A stretch of DNA of 37,589 bases from a virus. The position numbers and the translations under genes were made by a program. This document shows positions 7,709 to 16,160 of the stretch, one piece after another; positions within the stretch are counted from its first letter, which is position 1; every line of letters starts with the position of its first letter. Where the stretch lies: positions 1 to 37,589 of the IMG/VR virus record IMGVR_UViG_3300033153_002696; one strand, written 5' to 3'. A model generated the notes under the pieces. The model saw only the letters and a list, made by a program, of their open reading frames with translations. It did not search any database and was not told the DNA's origin.

Positions 7709-7788
7709 CAATAAAGTGTTACACAGTGGAATTGCTTATTAGCTTCCCTATACAATTTTTGTAACACTTATTGCATAGGGAAACTAAT
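7709..7788 (+). ncRNA. H-type pseudoknot in 3' region of the 7134 message
   Basis: Stem 1: 7709-7722 pairs with 7761-7773 (13 bp with one bulged A at 7714). Stem 2: 7738-7751, inside the stem-1 loop, pairs with 7775-7788 (13 of 14 positions). The strands are ordered S1-S2-S1'-S2', with one base between the 3' strands, so both stems can form together as a classical pseudoknot. A terminator begins at the next base. It may protect the mRNA end or regulate read-through. Confidence 0.65.
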
Positions 7789-7817
7789 CGGCAGTTTCAC
7801 ACAAACTGTCGGTTTTT
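7789..7817 (+). terminator. Intrinsic terminator
   Basis: CGGCAGTTT (7789-7797) pairs with AAACTGTCG (7803-7811), 9 bp with one G-U and a 5-nt loop, followed after one G by TTTTT. It directly follows the pseudoknot and separates the 7134 message from the 7839 gene. Confidence 0.8.
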
Positions 7818-7838
7818 ATTAGTATAAACATAAAGAAT

Positions 7839-7988
7839 ATGAGTTTAGGAAAATACAAGATGTTTTCCCTAAAGGATAAACACGAGAAACAAGAGGAGGA
7901 TAGGATTAAGGCAGAGGCGAAAGCCAAGAAAGATGAGGTTAAAGAAGTAAAACGGGTCGTAATTAAAAGCAAGACCAAGAAAAAATAA
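7839..7988 (+). CDS. Small charged coiled peptide (49 aa)
   Basis: Forty-nine residues, over half Lys/Glu/Asp/Arg, probably one long charged helix. It begins 22 nt after the terminator and its TAA overlaps the next ATG (TAATG at 7986-7990), so translation is likely coupled. Function unknown. Confidence 0.5.
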   Translation: MSLGKYKMFSLKDKHEKQEEDRIKAEAKAKKDEVKEVKRVVIKSKTKKK

Positions 7989-8644
7989 TGAAAAAATTTA
8001 CAATAGGATTAGTAGTAGCATTAGCTCTATTAGTAGCAACAGTAAGTGTTGCATCTGTAACAGCTAAGACTTCTTTCCTAGACACAATGGGTGTAACTGC
8101 TGGTAAAGAATTGGCAGTAAAGATTTGGAGTAAGATAGGTGGTGATGTAACTACTGAAATGTTTGGTGCTAATCCAGGCCCAGATAAGTATGAGATGCAA
8201 AATATGATTGAAGGCTACACAAATGGCGGTAGTCCACTAAACGCATCCTCAACACTTTGGATTGCAAGAACTATTACAGCAGTAGAGTTTTGTGAGAATG
8301 ACACTATAATGGTTAATTCTTCAACAACGGCAGCCTTACATAATGCAGCAGCTTCATTGGATTTAACTTTTGCAGCAACTTCAACACTATTCACACAATG
8401 TCTTAACTATCCAGGAGCTGAAAAGACAATATGGTTCTACAATGCTTCACCAACAGCAGCAACAACTACAGAATTGATAGCTGGAACTGGTTGTGATACG
8501 AGAATATCTGAAGCAACAGGTGCAGATGACACCATTGACGGATTGAACGGGGCAAAAGTAACACTTAAAAGGTGGGATGACGCTTATGGAGACGGTGGAA
8601 GTGTAGACTGCCTCATGTACATAGAGGAAAATGTAGTTGATTAG
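7988..8644 (+). CDS. Secreted Ser/Thr-rich protein, patescibacterial style
   Basis: A 218-residue protein with a good signal peptide (Lys-Lys start, hydrophobic 5-22, Ala-rich cleavage zone near 25). The mature part has NASSTLW, NSSTTA and AATSTL motifs and four cysteines, probably a beta-sandwich stabilised by disulfides. It resembles the 7134 protein in style and position. It could be a capsid decoration, or modify the host envelope. Ends shortly before the scaffold gene. Confidence 0.6.
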   Translation: MKKFTIGLVVALALLVATVSVASVTAKTSFLDTMGVTAGKELAVKIWSKIGGDVTTEMFGANPGPDKYEMQNMIEGYTNGGSPLNASSTLWIARTITAVEFCENDTIMVNSSTTAALHNAAASLDLTFAATSTLFTQCLNYPGAEKTIWFYNASPTAATTTELIAGTGCDTRISEATGADDTIDGLNGAKVTLKRWDDAYGDGGSVDCLMYIEENVVD

Positions 8645-8704
8645 TAATTTAACGAGAAGCCTAACTCTTAAAATGGCGTTGTGCTAACCAAAGCACTTAA
8701 AACT

Positions 8705-9289
8705 ATGGAAAATAACACTGAGAACAACGACTCTCCAAATGTTGACAACGGTACTGAGGCAACAGCCGAAGATACCACTGCTCTTAAAGAGAAGATGACA
8801 GAATTAGAGGCATCTAACAGACAACTCTTTGAAAGAGCTAAAAAGGCAGAGGGTTTTGAAAAGAAAGGAGAAGAATGGGTGAAGAAAGAAAAGACTGAAA
8901 AGAAATCCTCTAAAAAGTCTGAACCAAACGAAGAATTTGGATTGTTACAAAAGGGCTTCCTTCGTTCAGCAAACATTGTTGATGAAGAAGAAGTACAGCT
9001 TGTAAAGGACTTAATGGCAGAAACAGGCAAAGAAATTGATGTGCTTATTGATACTAAGTATTTCAAATCCGAACTTGAAGCATTGCAAACTAAGAAGAAG
9101 AATGAGCTTGCAACATCTGGTATTAAGACAGGTAGAGGGGAAACCAACGCTGTTAACACAGCCGAGCATTGGATTGCTAAAGGCGTACCACCTACCAAAG
9201 AACAAGTACCTGACAGAAAGACTAGAGCAAAAATAGCGAGAGCTATGATGTCTAGTCAGAAGTCAAGCAAAACCTTTTATAGCGACTAA
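8705..9289 (+). CDS. Capsid scaffold-like protein
   Basis: A 194-residue acidic, Lys/Glu-rich protein with a coiled coil at about residues 30-60 and a helical C-terminal region ending in a basic tail. This is the usual make-up of a scaffolding protein that guides procapsid assembly, and it lies just before the major capsid gene. ATG 8705 is chosen; an in-frame GTG at 8681 lies in a small hairpin (GTGCT 8681-8685 with AGCAC). No protease domain is visible. Confidence 0.65.
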   Translation: MENNTENNDSPNVDNGTEATAEDTTALKEKMTELEASNRQLFERAKKAEGFEKKGEEWVKKEKTEKKSSKKSEPNEEFGLLQKGFLRSANIVDEEEVQLVKDLMAETGKEIDVLIDTKYFKSELEALQTKKKNELATSGIKTGRGETNAVNTAEHWIAKGVPPTKEQVPDRKTRAKIARAMMSSQKSSKTFYSD

Positions 9290-9350
9290 TAGGTCATCTT
9301 TGTTTGGTTATTATAAGGCTTTAACTATTTTGTTTGGAAGTTCTTTCATA

Positions 9351-9368
9351 ATTTAAGTGTGGTATAAT
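9351..9368 (+). repeat. Left imperfect inverted repeat flanking the HNH gene
   Basis: ATTTAAGTGTGGTATAAT here matches the reverse complement of 9846-9863 at 16 of 18 positions, including an uninterrupted 11-bp core. The pair brackets the HNH gene almost exactly. The left copy also contains that gene's -10 box. Confidence 0.6.
9360..9368 (+). promoter_or_regulatory. Extended -10 promoter for the HNH gene
   Basis: TGG-TATAAT, seven bases, then ATG 9376. The predicted +1 is 9375, one base before the ATG, so the mRNA would be essentially leaderless. An upstream ATG at 9367 lies inside the -10 and is not usable by this promoter. Confidence 0.55.
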
Positions 9369-9375
9369 GGAGTTA

Positions 9376-9837
9376 ATGACTTTTCAAAAAGGCAATAAAT
9401 TTGCTAAAGGAAACAAACATACCGAAGAATGGAAAAGAAAAGCTAGTGAACGAATGAAAGGCAACACTCAGGGTTTCCAAAAAGGCAAACCATCACCAAG
9501 AAAGGGCAAAAAATCCTCTAAACCTTCGTGGAATAAAGGATTGAAAGGTTTTTTGGCAGGAGAAAAACACTATAACTGGAAGGGAGGAACAAGTAAGGGA
9601 TATAGAACAGGTTATTATTCTTTTGAATATAAAAAATGGCGAATAGCAGTATTTGAAAGAGATAGTTTTACTTGTCAATCTTGTCATCAAGTAGGGGGTT
9701 ACTTAACGGCTCATCATATAAAATCATTTGCTCATTATCCTGAATTACGCACTGTATTAGAAAACGGAATTACCTTGTGCGAAGATTGCCATAAATTAAC
9801 GGATAACTATAAAGGTAGAGGGAAAAAGAAAAAATAA
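9376..9837 (+). CDS. Free-standing HNH homing endonuclease (NUMOD3 type)
   Basis: A 153-residue protein from ATG 9376. The N-terminal half has repeated KGN/KGKPSPRKG/WNKG motifs of the NUMOD3 DNA-binding type. The C-terminal HNH has CQSC, then AHHIKSF, then LCEDCHKL, giving the catalytic His and the zinc knuckles. Such genes cut intron-less or gene-less alleles and spread by repair. It separates scaffold and capsid genes, has its own -10 box, and is bracketed by inverted repeats at 9351 and 9846. Confidence 0.85.
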   Translation: MTFQKGNKFAKGNKHTEEWKRKASERMKGNTQGFQKGKPSPRKGKKSSKPSWNKGLKGFLAGEKHYNWKGGTSKGYRTGYYSFEYKKWRIAVFERDSFTCQSCHQVGGYLTAHHIKSFAHYPELRTVLENGITLCEDCHKLTDNYKGRGKKKK

Positions 9838-9845
9838 TTGACTCT

Positions 9846-9863
9846 AATATATCACACTTAAAT
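9846..9863 (-). repeat. Right imperfect inverted repeat flanking the HNH gene
   Basis: Inverted partner of 9351-9368 (16/18 matches; CACACTTAAAT is the perfect core). It lies 9 nt after the HNH stop codon and about 30 nt before the capsid gene. Confidence 0.6.
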
Positions 9864-9893
9864 AAGAGGAACTCTTGACAAATATAATCAAAC

Positions 9894-10769
9894 GTGGCAT
9901 ATAGCAATACTATAACTTACGAAACTCTTTTTGAAGATGTTTTACAGGACAGATTAGACCACCCAACAACTTGGAAGGAAATGTGCATGGTTACGATTAC
10001 AGATACCAAATTGATATCTACATCGTACCTGTCATCAACTCCTTCAGTTCAGAGTGTAACAAGAGGTACAGGACACGATATGCAAGTTTTTGTAGAGACT
10101 GCTGAAACCCTTGATATTGCAACTGGTAGAGATTTAGGACTATTTGTTGACTGGGCTGACTTAGCTCAATCACCATGGACTAAACCTGCAGAGTTGTTTG
10201 ATAGGATCGGTGCTTTACTAAACGAGTATATTGAGAGTGCTGTATTAGCACAGTACGGAAGTCGTACTGACTTTGGTACATCTGATATAGGAGGTGGAGG
10301 TACATCTGCGACAGGCATTACTGTTTCTGCTAGTAACATTGATGACATCATTCGTGGTGTTAAAAAGACTATTAGGGAAGCAAACGGTCAATCACAGATG
10401 AACGCCAACGGTGTTGGATTTGTATGGAGGCCTGCTGATTTTGAAATTCTTGAAGCATTTGCACAAGGTAACGGTTACACTTCTGCTGACGAAGCATTGA
10501 AGAATGGAACTGTTGAGGGATTGCATTATATGGGTTGCGACCATTACTGGAGCAACGACAATACTGCACTTCACCTTTTCGCTGGTGTTAAGAAAATTCA
10601 AAGACTAGGTATTCTTAGGGGTACTTATGGAAAGGCACATACGATTGATTTCCCTGCTGGAGACTCAAACTCTTACCTTTCAGGTAGAAGTTTCTACTCT
10701 AGGATTGACATCGGTCATCTCGTACCTACAGGCCTAAAGGCTTTGGTATTTGATTTAAATGTAACTTAG
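9894..10769 (+). CDS. Major capsid protein
   Basis: A 291-residue protein, most likely the HK97-fold major capsid protein. It follows the scaffold gene and precedes the connector. A helix-rich N-arm is followed by a long helix region at residues 95-120 and an A-domain-like C-terminal half with many Gly/Asn turns. It starts with GTG at 9894; no ATG or Shine-Dalgarno sequence is available upstream. The nearest purine stretch, AAGAGGAA, is some 20 nt away. The assignment rests on position and size. Confidence 0.75.
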   Translation: MAYSNTITYETLFEDVLQDRLDHPTTWKEMCMVTITDTKLISTSYLSSTPSVQSVTRGTGHDMQVFVETAETLDIATGRDLGLFVDWADLAQSPWTKPAELFDRIGALLNEYIESAVLAQYGSRTDFGTSDIGGGGTSATGITVSASNIDDIIRGVKKTIREANGQSQMNANGVGFVWRPADFEILEAFAQGNGYTSADEALKNGTVEGLHYMGCDHYWSNDNTALHLFAGVKKIQRLGILRGTYGKAHTIDFPAGDSNSYLSGRSFYSRIDIGHLVPTGLKALVFDLNVT

Positions 10770-10773
10770 TTAC

Positions 10774-10827
10774 AACCCAGTCTTGTGAACTGGGTTCAGG
10801 GATAAAACCTTGAACTTAGTTCATAAG
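10774..10827 (+). other. Hairpin / possible pseudoknot after the capsid gene
   Basis: AACCCAGT (10774-10781) pairs with ACTGGGTT (10789-10796). All seven loop bases CTTGTGA (10782-10788) can pair with TCATAAG (10821-10827; one G-U), forming a pseudoknot or kissing structure. A competing hairpin uses 10794-10800 with 10808-10815. No U-run follows, so it is more likely a stability or processing element than a terminator. Confidence 0.5.
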
Positions 10828-10852
10828 ATTATAAGCTAATAAATATAATAAA

Positions 10853-11581
10853 TTGAATTTTTACGATGCAACAAACGAACAAGGATTATGTCAGTTAGTA
10901 GATACATTGTGTGATTCTACTGATACTTCCTATTCAAGAGTTAAAAAGACAAGGGAAATAAACACAGCTTATAAAGAAATTGTGGGTGATATTGTAAATG
11001 CTGATGGAACTTGGCAGTTTGACGATACTAACTATACAGACTTCCCTATTGGTACTTACACCTTAGTTGACGGACAATCTAAGTATTCTTTCAACGACCA
11101 GTTTCTACAAATGGAGAGTGTTGAGATAATGAACGCTGACGGCAACTACCAGATAATAAAACCAATAGACCAAGATGAATACTCAAAAGTTACCCCACTA
11201 GAGGAAGCATTTGAAACAGATGGCCTGCCTACTTGTTACGACAAGATTGCAGACGATACAATTAAGCTATACCCAGCACCAGATGACGGAACAAGCGTAA
11301 CCCTAGCAAGTGGCTTAAAGATTAAATTCAGAAGAACAGCTAAAACATTCACAGTTGCTTCTGATACAAGTGCAGATACAACAGAAGCAGGTTTTGCTAC
11401 AAACCATGAGATATTGGCTTACAAGGCATCCATTCCTTATTGTATTAAATACCACCCTAGACGAGTGGTTGGTTTTCTTAATGAAATAGCAAGATTAGAG
11501 AAAAAAATCTTAATTCAATACAGCACAAGAGAACAAGACAAACGAAAAATTATTAGAAATAAACCAATAAGATACATTTGA
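10853..11581 (+). CDS. Head-tail connector (adaptor-like) protein
   Basis: A 242-residue protein of the type found directly after capsid genes. Seen: an N-terminal helical segment, then YTLVDGQSKYSF and a DTIKLYPAPDDG motif typical of phage adaptor/connector proteins that join portal and tail. It uses a TTG start at 10853. A TATAAT box at 10844-10849 lies 3 nt upstream. The last bases overlap the next gene. Confidence 0.6.
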   Translation: MNFYDATNEQGLCQLVDTLCDSTDTSYSRVKKTREINTAYKEIVGDIVNADGTWQFDDTNYTDFPIGTYTLVDGQSKYSFNDQFLQMESVEIMNADGNYQIIKPIDQDEYSKVTPLEEAFETDGLPTCYDKIADDTIKLYPAPDDGTSVTLASGLKIKFRRTAKTFTVASDTSADTTEAGFATNHEILAYKASIPYCIKYHPRRVVGFLNEIARLEKKILIQYSTREQDKRKIIRNKPIRYI

Positions 11582-11772
11582 GCAAAGTAGACCTTACATT
11601 AGGAGAAAGCAAAACGAAAGTTGATCTTACCCTAGAAAGTAAGGATGCAGGTTTAACTTGGGATGACGCAGATTGGACTTGGGATAGTGCAGACAGTAGT
11701 TGGAACGCACCAAAAGTAACATTATCAAAAGAAAGTAAAACAAAGGATGATTTATCCTTAGAATCAAAATGA
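11578..11772 (+). CDS. Small Trp/Asp repeat protein
   Basis: Sixty-four residues from a TTG start overlapping the previous stop. It contains imperfect repeats of the type KVDLTLESK (three copies) and TWDDADWTWDSADSSW in the middle, as in small phage connector-region proteins of unknown role. Its stop overlaps the next ATG (ATGA). Confidence 0.6.
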   Translation: MSKVDLTLGESKTKVDLTLESKDAGLTWDDADWTWDSADSSWNAPKVTLSKESKTKDDLSLESK

Positions 11773-12773
11773 TACAAGCAATAATATCATCAATAATAAC
11801 AGTAGCAGTATTAGTAACAGGGTTTTTGAATATGCCAGCCGAATGGATCGGCTTTGGAGATAACTTTGGAACTTCTGTAACAACTATTAGTGGCACAGAT
11901 ACAATGTCAGACTTCCCCACTACCTATAATGCTAACCTTTCAGCCTTAAACGCTGGTAAAATGGAGATAAGCACCACGACACTTCCCCTTATTACAACGC
12001 TAACGGGCCTTACAACAACAGGAACGATAGGAACGGGAGTTTGGGAGGGTACGCCTATTGGAGTGGGTTATAACGGCACTGGAACGACATCGCCAACACA
12101 ATACTTAACAATGTTAGGAAACGGAGCTTTAGGTCTAACTCATGCTTCTTCTACAGGAACATCAGGGCAATTCTTAACATCAGGGGGTGCAGGGGCTTAC
12201 CCAAGCTGGCAGAGTTCGTCAGTTACACAGTCAGATTCATTTAACTGGACAGGTGGTCATACATTCACAAGTGCTTCAACAACCTTTCTGGGAGCAACTA
12301 TGGTGGGTATAGGTACTTCAACACCTTATGCACCTTTATCAGTAGTGGGAGAAACAGTATCAGGTTATTTCACAGCCACAACATCCACTTCAACTTTTCC
12401 AAACATTTTAGTAACAAACAACGCATCAACTTCTAATCTATTTATAGGTGGAACACAAACAGGTGGTACTTGGGCATATACAGGAAGCTCAACTGCTTAT
12501 AGTGTTACTTCTGGTACTACTAATTATGCAGATAACATTCCAGCAGAAGCTAATTTTGGAATGACAAGTGCTTTTATGAATTGCACACAAGATGATTACG
12601 GTAGTGCCACGATTGCAAGAAGTGGGCTTACATCTTCACAAGTAGGTAATGCAAACGCAGGTACAGTTGCAAATTATAAATTTACATTTAGTGGAACAAC
12701 TTTAATAGTTGAAGAAGAAGCTGATAGTAGTACAGATTGTGTGGTATCAGGAACAATGTATTGGTATAAATAA
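11769..12773 (+). CDS. Membrane-anchored repeat protein, Parcubacteria-like
   Basis: A 334-residue protein with an N-terminal anchor helix (about residues 4-20) and a long Ser/Thr/Gly-rich beta-repeat body. It carries GTIGTGVWEGTPI (about residues 85-97) and GIGTSTPYAPLSVVG (about residues 178-192), motifs I associate with Parcubacteria surface proteins. The C-terminal 70 residues form a separate Cys-containing domain. It may be a virion fibre acquired from the host or a protein displayed on the host. Confidence 0.65.
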   Translation: MIQAIISSIITVAVLVTGFLNMPAEWIGFGDNFGTSVTTISGTDTMSDFPTTYNANLSALNAGKMEISTTTLPLITTLTGLTTTGTIGTGVWEGTPIGVGYNGTGTTSPTQYLTMLGNGALGLTHASSTGTSGQFLTSGGAGAYPSWQSSSVTQSDSFNWTGGHTFTSASTTFLGATMVGIGTSTPYAPLSVVGETVSGYFTATTSTSTFPNILVTNNASTSNLFIGGTQTGGTWAYTGSSTAYSVTSGTTNYADNIPAEANFGMTSAFMNCTQDDYGSATIARSGLTSSQVGNANAGTVANYKFTFSGTTLIVEEEADSSTDCVVSGTMYWYK

Positions 12774-12774
12774 A

Positions 12775-14307
12775 ATGGGAAAACAAATAGAAACAACAAT
12801 AAATACATTTGACGGGGCTATCGTAAACGATGTGCGAGACCCTAGAAAAGATGTTTGCCGTATGGTAAGCAACTTTGATGTTTCTAGTAGCTCAAGAATG
12901 ACACCTTATAGGGATAGTGAAAGTGGTGATACTGCAGCCGCAACAAGTCAAAAACAAAACTTTGAAATAGCACTAAGAACAGGTACTACTTATTCACTTT
13001 ATAGTTTAGGCGTTAAGTCAGGTGCAGGAACAGCCGAAATAATGTATAAGAATCTAACCACAGGTTCAGCGACAGACTTAGATGATGGCGATTGGGCTAC
13101 ACCATCAAACAACCAATCATCGGCAGGTGCAGTGAATATGAATTTGTTTGTATATTATGCAAAAACAGCATTGATTTATGGTGCAAGAGCAGGAACTCAC
13201 ATTTGGGCTTTTGACCCATCTGGTGGTGCTTGGGGTGATACAGAAAATGCATTAGCCTACACAAATATTGCACAAGGCATAGTCCACTCAAAAGATGACA
13301 TTTTATATATTCCTTATGATAATAAAATCGCTAAAAATGATAATGGGGCTTGGACTGATATTGCCTTAACTCTACCAGCTCACTATAAGATAAACTCAAT
13401 TTGTGAGTATGGTAATTATTTGGCAATAGGTTGCACTCCTCTTTCAAGTACAGGTAATTCAAGAGTATTTTTATGGAATATGGATTCTGATAGTTGGGAT
13501 TCAGAATATGATGCTGGCCCAGATGAACTTAGGGTTTTGTCAGAAATAACTGGATATTTGGTTAGTGTTTCAATTTCTGGTGGTACAACAATAAGAAACA
13601 ACGACAAAATTGTTTTTAGATATTTATCTGGGTTAAGATTCAAAAAATATGACGAACTTATTGCTGACACAGCAACAACAAGCACATTAGTAACAATAAA
13701 CCAAACATTAGATAACAGAGTTTACTTCTTACTTAAAATAACGCTTGATGGTGTGGTTCGTGATGGTTTATGGAGTTTTGGGCGTTCACTCTTAGAAGAA
13801 AGATTTACAGTAGTTCACGAAAGAACTTCTTATAACGATACAGCTTTGGGTAATGGAGTATTGCGAGGATTTTACAAGATAGGTGACTATACCTTTATAT
13901 CTTCGGAAAACAACGCAGGGGCTTTTCAACTATCAAAGACCAACGACCAAGCAAAATACACAGCCACATCAATATATGAAAAACTTTTTAATAATGGACT
14001 TCGTAATGGAAAGAAAGTCAAAGACAGCTCACAAACAAAAAAACTAATAGGTGCAACTGTAATGACAGCACCAATGCCTAGTGCTGGACAAATAGTCTTA
14101 AAATATAAGATAGACGCAGAAAGTTCTTGGACAACCATATTCACAAACACAACAGATGATAGTATTTCACATTCAGCAATAAATGATGCTAGTGGTGCAA
14201 ATTTGCCCCAATATAAAGAAATTAGACTAAGAATTGAAAGTACAGGTGGTGCTGAAATAACAGGATTATCATTCTTAGAAGAAGTAATAGATAAAAGATT
14301 ATATTAA
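12775..14307 (+). CDS. Large beta-propeller-like virion protein
   Basis: A 510-residue protein from ATG 12775 (2 nt after the previous stop); the frame stays open further upstream but lies within the previous gene. The body has regularly spaced Trp/Gly-rich strands, consistent with a beta-propeller, and a C-terminal beta-sandwich with EIRLRIESTGG. Phages of this layout place such a protein as a tail nozzle or stopper. Assigned from pattern and synteny. Confidence 0.6.
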   Translation: MGKQIETTINTFDGAIVNDVRDPRKDVCRMVSNFDVSSSSRMTPYRDSESGDTAAATSQKQNFEIALRTGTTYSLYSLGVKSGAGTAEIMYKNLTTGSATDLDDGDWATPSNNQSSAGAVNMNLFVYYAKTALIYGARAGTHIWAFDPSGGAWGDTENALAYTNIAQGIVHSKDDILYIPYDNKIAKNDNGAWTDIALTLPAHYKINSICEYGNYLAIGCTPLSSTGNSRVFLWNMDSDSWDSEYDAGPDELRVLSEITGYLVSVSISGGTTIRNNDKIVFRYLSGLRFKKYDELIADTATTSTLVTINQTLDNRVYFLLKITLDGVVRDGLWSFGRSLLEERFTVVHERTSYNDTALGNGVLRGFYKIGDYTFISSENNAGAFQLSKTNDQAKYTATSIYEKLFNNGLRNGKKVKDSSQTKKLIGATVMTAPMPSAGQIVLKYKIDAESSWTTIFTNTTDDSISHSAINDASGANLPQYKEIRLRIESTGGAEITGLSFLEEVIDKRLY

Positions 14308-14308
14308 A

Positions 14309-14614
14309 ATGCCAGAAGAACAAATAAGAGAAATAATAAGAGACGAGTTAGCAAATCACTTATCACTTGATAGATATATTTTTGATAAGTTGGCACAGTT
14401 TCTTGATGGCAGGAATATTCAAACAGGTAGAAATACAGGAACAAAAATAGGAATTGCAACAGATAACCTTGTAGGATTCTATGGAACAACACCAGTAGAC
14501 CAACCAGCAACAATATCAGACCCATCTGGTCAAGCTAACGATCTTGATTCAGAGGCTAGAACAGCAATAAATAGTTTAATAGATAGGCTTCAAGAATTGG
14601 GGCTAATAGCTTAA
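14309..14614 (+). CDS. Small trimeric fibre/collar-like protein
   Basis: A 101-residue protein. An N-terminal acidic helix is followed by GTKIGIATDNLVGFYGTTP (about residues 44-62) and AINSLIDRLQELGLIA at the C-terminus. This motif pair is common in phage proteins with a short beta-turn fibre segment and a C-terminal helix for trimerisation. Starts 1 nt after the previous stop. Likely a virion component. Confidence 0.7.
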   Translation: MPEEQIREIIRDELANHLSLDRYIFDKLAQFLDGRNIQTGRNTGTKIGIATDNLVGFYGTTPVDQPATISDPSGQANDLDSEARTAINSLIDRLQELGLIA

Positions 14615-14621
14615 TAATAAT

Positions 14622-16154
14622 ATGACACAAACAGAAGAACAAAGATTAGCAACATTCACAGATGCAGGTGTAATTGATACTGCAACTTTAGAACCTACTG
14701 AACAGGTAGATTTTGACGCACCTGCATACACACCTACAACAAATATTGCTTCCTTATTACCACCTACACCACAAACTGACAAGCAAGAGGACTTGTTAGG
14801 TGATATTGAGGGTTTTGAAGCACAATTACTAGGAAAAACAGGCTTTGAAACAGAACAACAGTATCAATTCGGACTTCCAGGACTCACCCAACAGCAAGAA
14901 GAACTAACATCTCAATTACAGGGATTTCAATTACAATCACTAGCACTTGAACAACAAAAAGCATTAACAGGTGCAAGGGTTACAGAAGAATCAATCGGTA
15001 GGCGTGGAATGGCAGGGATAGGTCAATTAACATCATCTGAACAGCGACAATTAACCCTGAGACAGTTTGATGTAGCCCAGCAAGCTCTTACATCAGCTAT
15101 TACATTAAATGCCGTACAGGGGCGTATAGGCACAGCAAACAGGCTCATAGACCAAGCTGTAAGTGAGAAGTATGGGCGTGTAGAAGCTGAACTTGCCGCT
15201 TCTGAAAGAAACCTAGATAGACTTATAGATTCTGGTGTTCTTACAAGAGAAGAAAATCGCAGAGCCGAAGCACAAAAAGCTATTAACGATGCTAAACAGG
15301 CTGAAATTGATGACGCAAAAGCCGAAGATACAGCAATATTTAACATAGCAACCAGTATTGCACCAAACATTTCAGAACTACCTAATGCTTCCGAGATAAT
15401 TGACAGTATCAACAACGCCGAAACTAAAGAAGAAGCCCTAGCGATTGCTACACAGTATGCACAAAGTCCTGAAGCTAAACTGGCTTTGAAAACTGCTATG
15501 TTGGATTACACTTTGAAACAGTTAGATATTGTGAGAAAACAAAAAGAAATTAGATTACTTGGTGAGCCAACACCAGACGATATTAAGGATATAAATGCTT
15601 CAATGAAAGAAGCTGAAGCGTCATTAGGTGTTGCTCAAGATAAACTAGATGCTATTGATATATTAGAAACTCACAAAGGGATGGCTACAACAGTTGGGCC
15701 TACTAGAGTAGGTAGAAAAGGCTCATTTGTTGGTATTCCAGGGACATCAGTACAACTTGGTAGAAGTATGCAATCAATGATAGCAGGAGCTAAAGGTTAC
15801 GAACAAGATTTTGCAGGTGGTGTTCATAAATTAGTTAGTGGTCTGACATTAGACAGTTTAATTGCAGCAAAGGCTAGAGGTGCAACTTTTGGTGCTTTAT
15901 CTGATACTGAATTAGAGATACTTGCTAATGCAGCCACAGCAATAAATGATTGGGAAATTAAAGATAAAAATGGTATTGGAATAGGACAATGGGATATAGA
16001 TGAGGCGTCGTTCAAACGAGAATTAGCTGAAATAAAACGCTTAACAACAAAAGCGATTGCAGAATATTCAGGAACAATAGTACCACCAAATGATGCAAGC
16101 ACAATAGACGAAATATATGACGCATTAGAAGTAGAAGATTATTCACAATATTAA
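14622..16154 (+). CDS. Internal virion / ejection-type protein
   Basis: A 510-residue protein, mostly Ala/Gln/Glu-rich helix, with a long coiled region at residues 60-330. Near 380-440 it has the conserved GKGSF...SLIAAKARGATFGALSDTE region that I recognise from uncharacterised phage virion proteins. In short-tailed phages, proteins of this size between nozzle and fibre genes are often packaged and ejected with the DNA. No transglycosylase motif is visible. Confidence 0.6.
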   Translation: MTQTEEQRLATFTDAGVIDTATLEPTEQVDFDAPAYTPTTNIASLLPPTPQTDKQEDLLGDIEGFEAQLLGKTGFETEQQYQFGLPGLTQQQEELTSQLQGFQLQSLALEQQKALTGARVTEESIGRRGMAGIGQLTSSEQRQLTLRQFDVAQQALTSAITLNAVQGRIGTANRLIDQAVSEKYGRVEAELAASERNLDRLIDSGVLTREENRRAEAQKAINDAKQAEIDDAKAEDTAIFNIATSIAPNISELPNASEIIDSINNAETKEEALAIATQYAQSPEAKLALKTAMLDYTLKQLDIVRKQKEIRLLGEPTPDDIKDINASMKEAEASLGVAQDKLDAIDILETHKGMATTVGPTRVGRKGSFVGIPGTSVQLGRSMQSMIAGAKGYEQDFAGGVHKLVSGLTLDSLIAAKARGATFGALSDTELEILANAATAINDWEIKDKNGIGIGQWDIDEASFKRELAEIKRLTTKAIAEYSGTIVPPNDASTIDEIYDALEVEDYSQY

Positions 16155-16160
16155 AAAAAT

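Noticed and set aside
9875-9903. Promoter TTGACA for the major capsid gene
   Set aside because: The TTGACA at 9875-9880 would need a -10 inside the coding sequence (CATATA at 9898), downstream of the GTG start, so it cannot drive the full gene.
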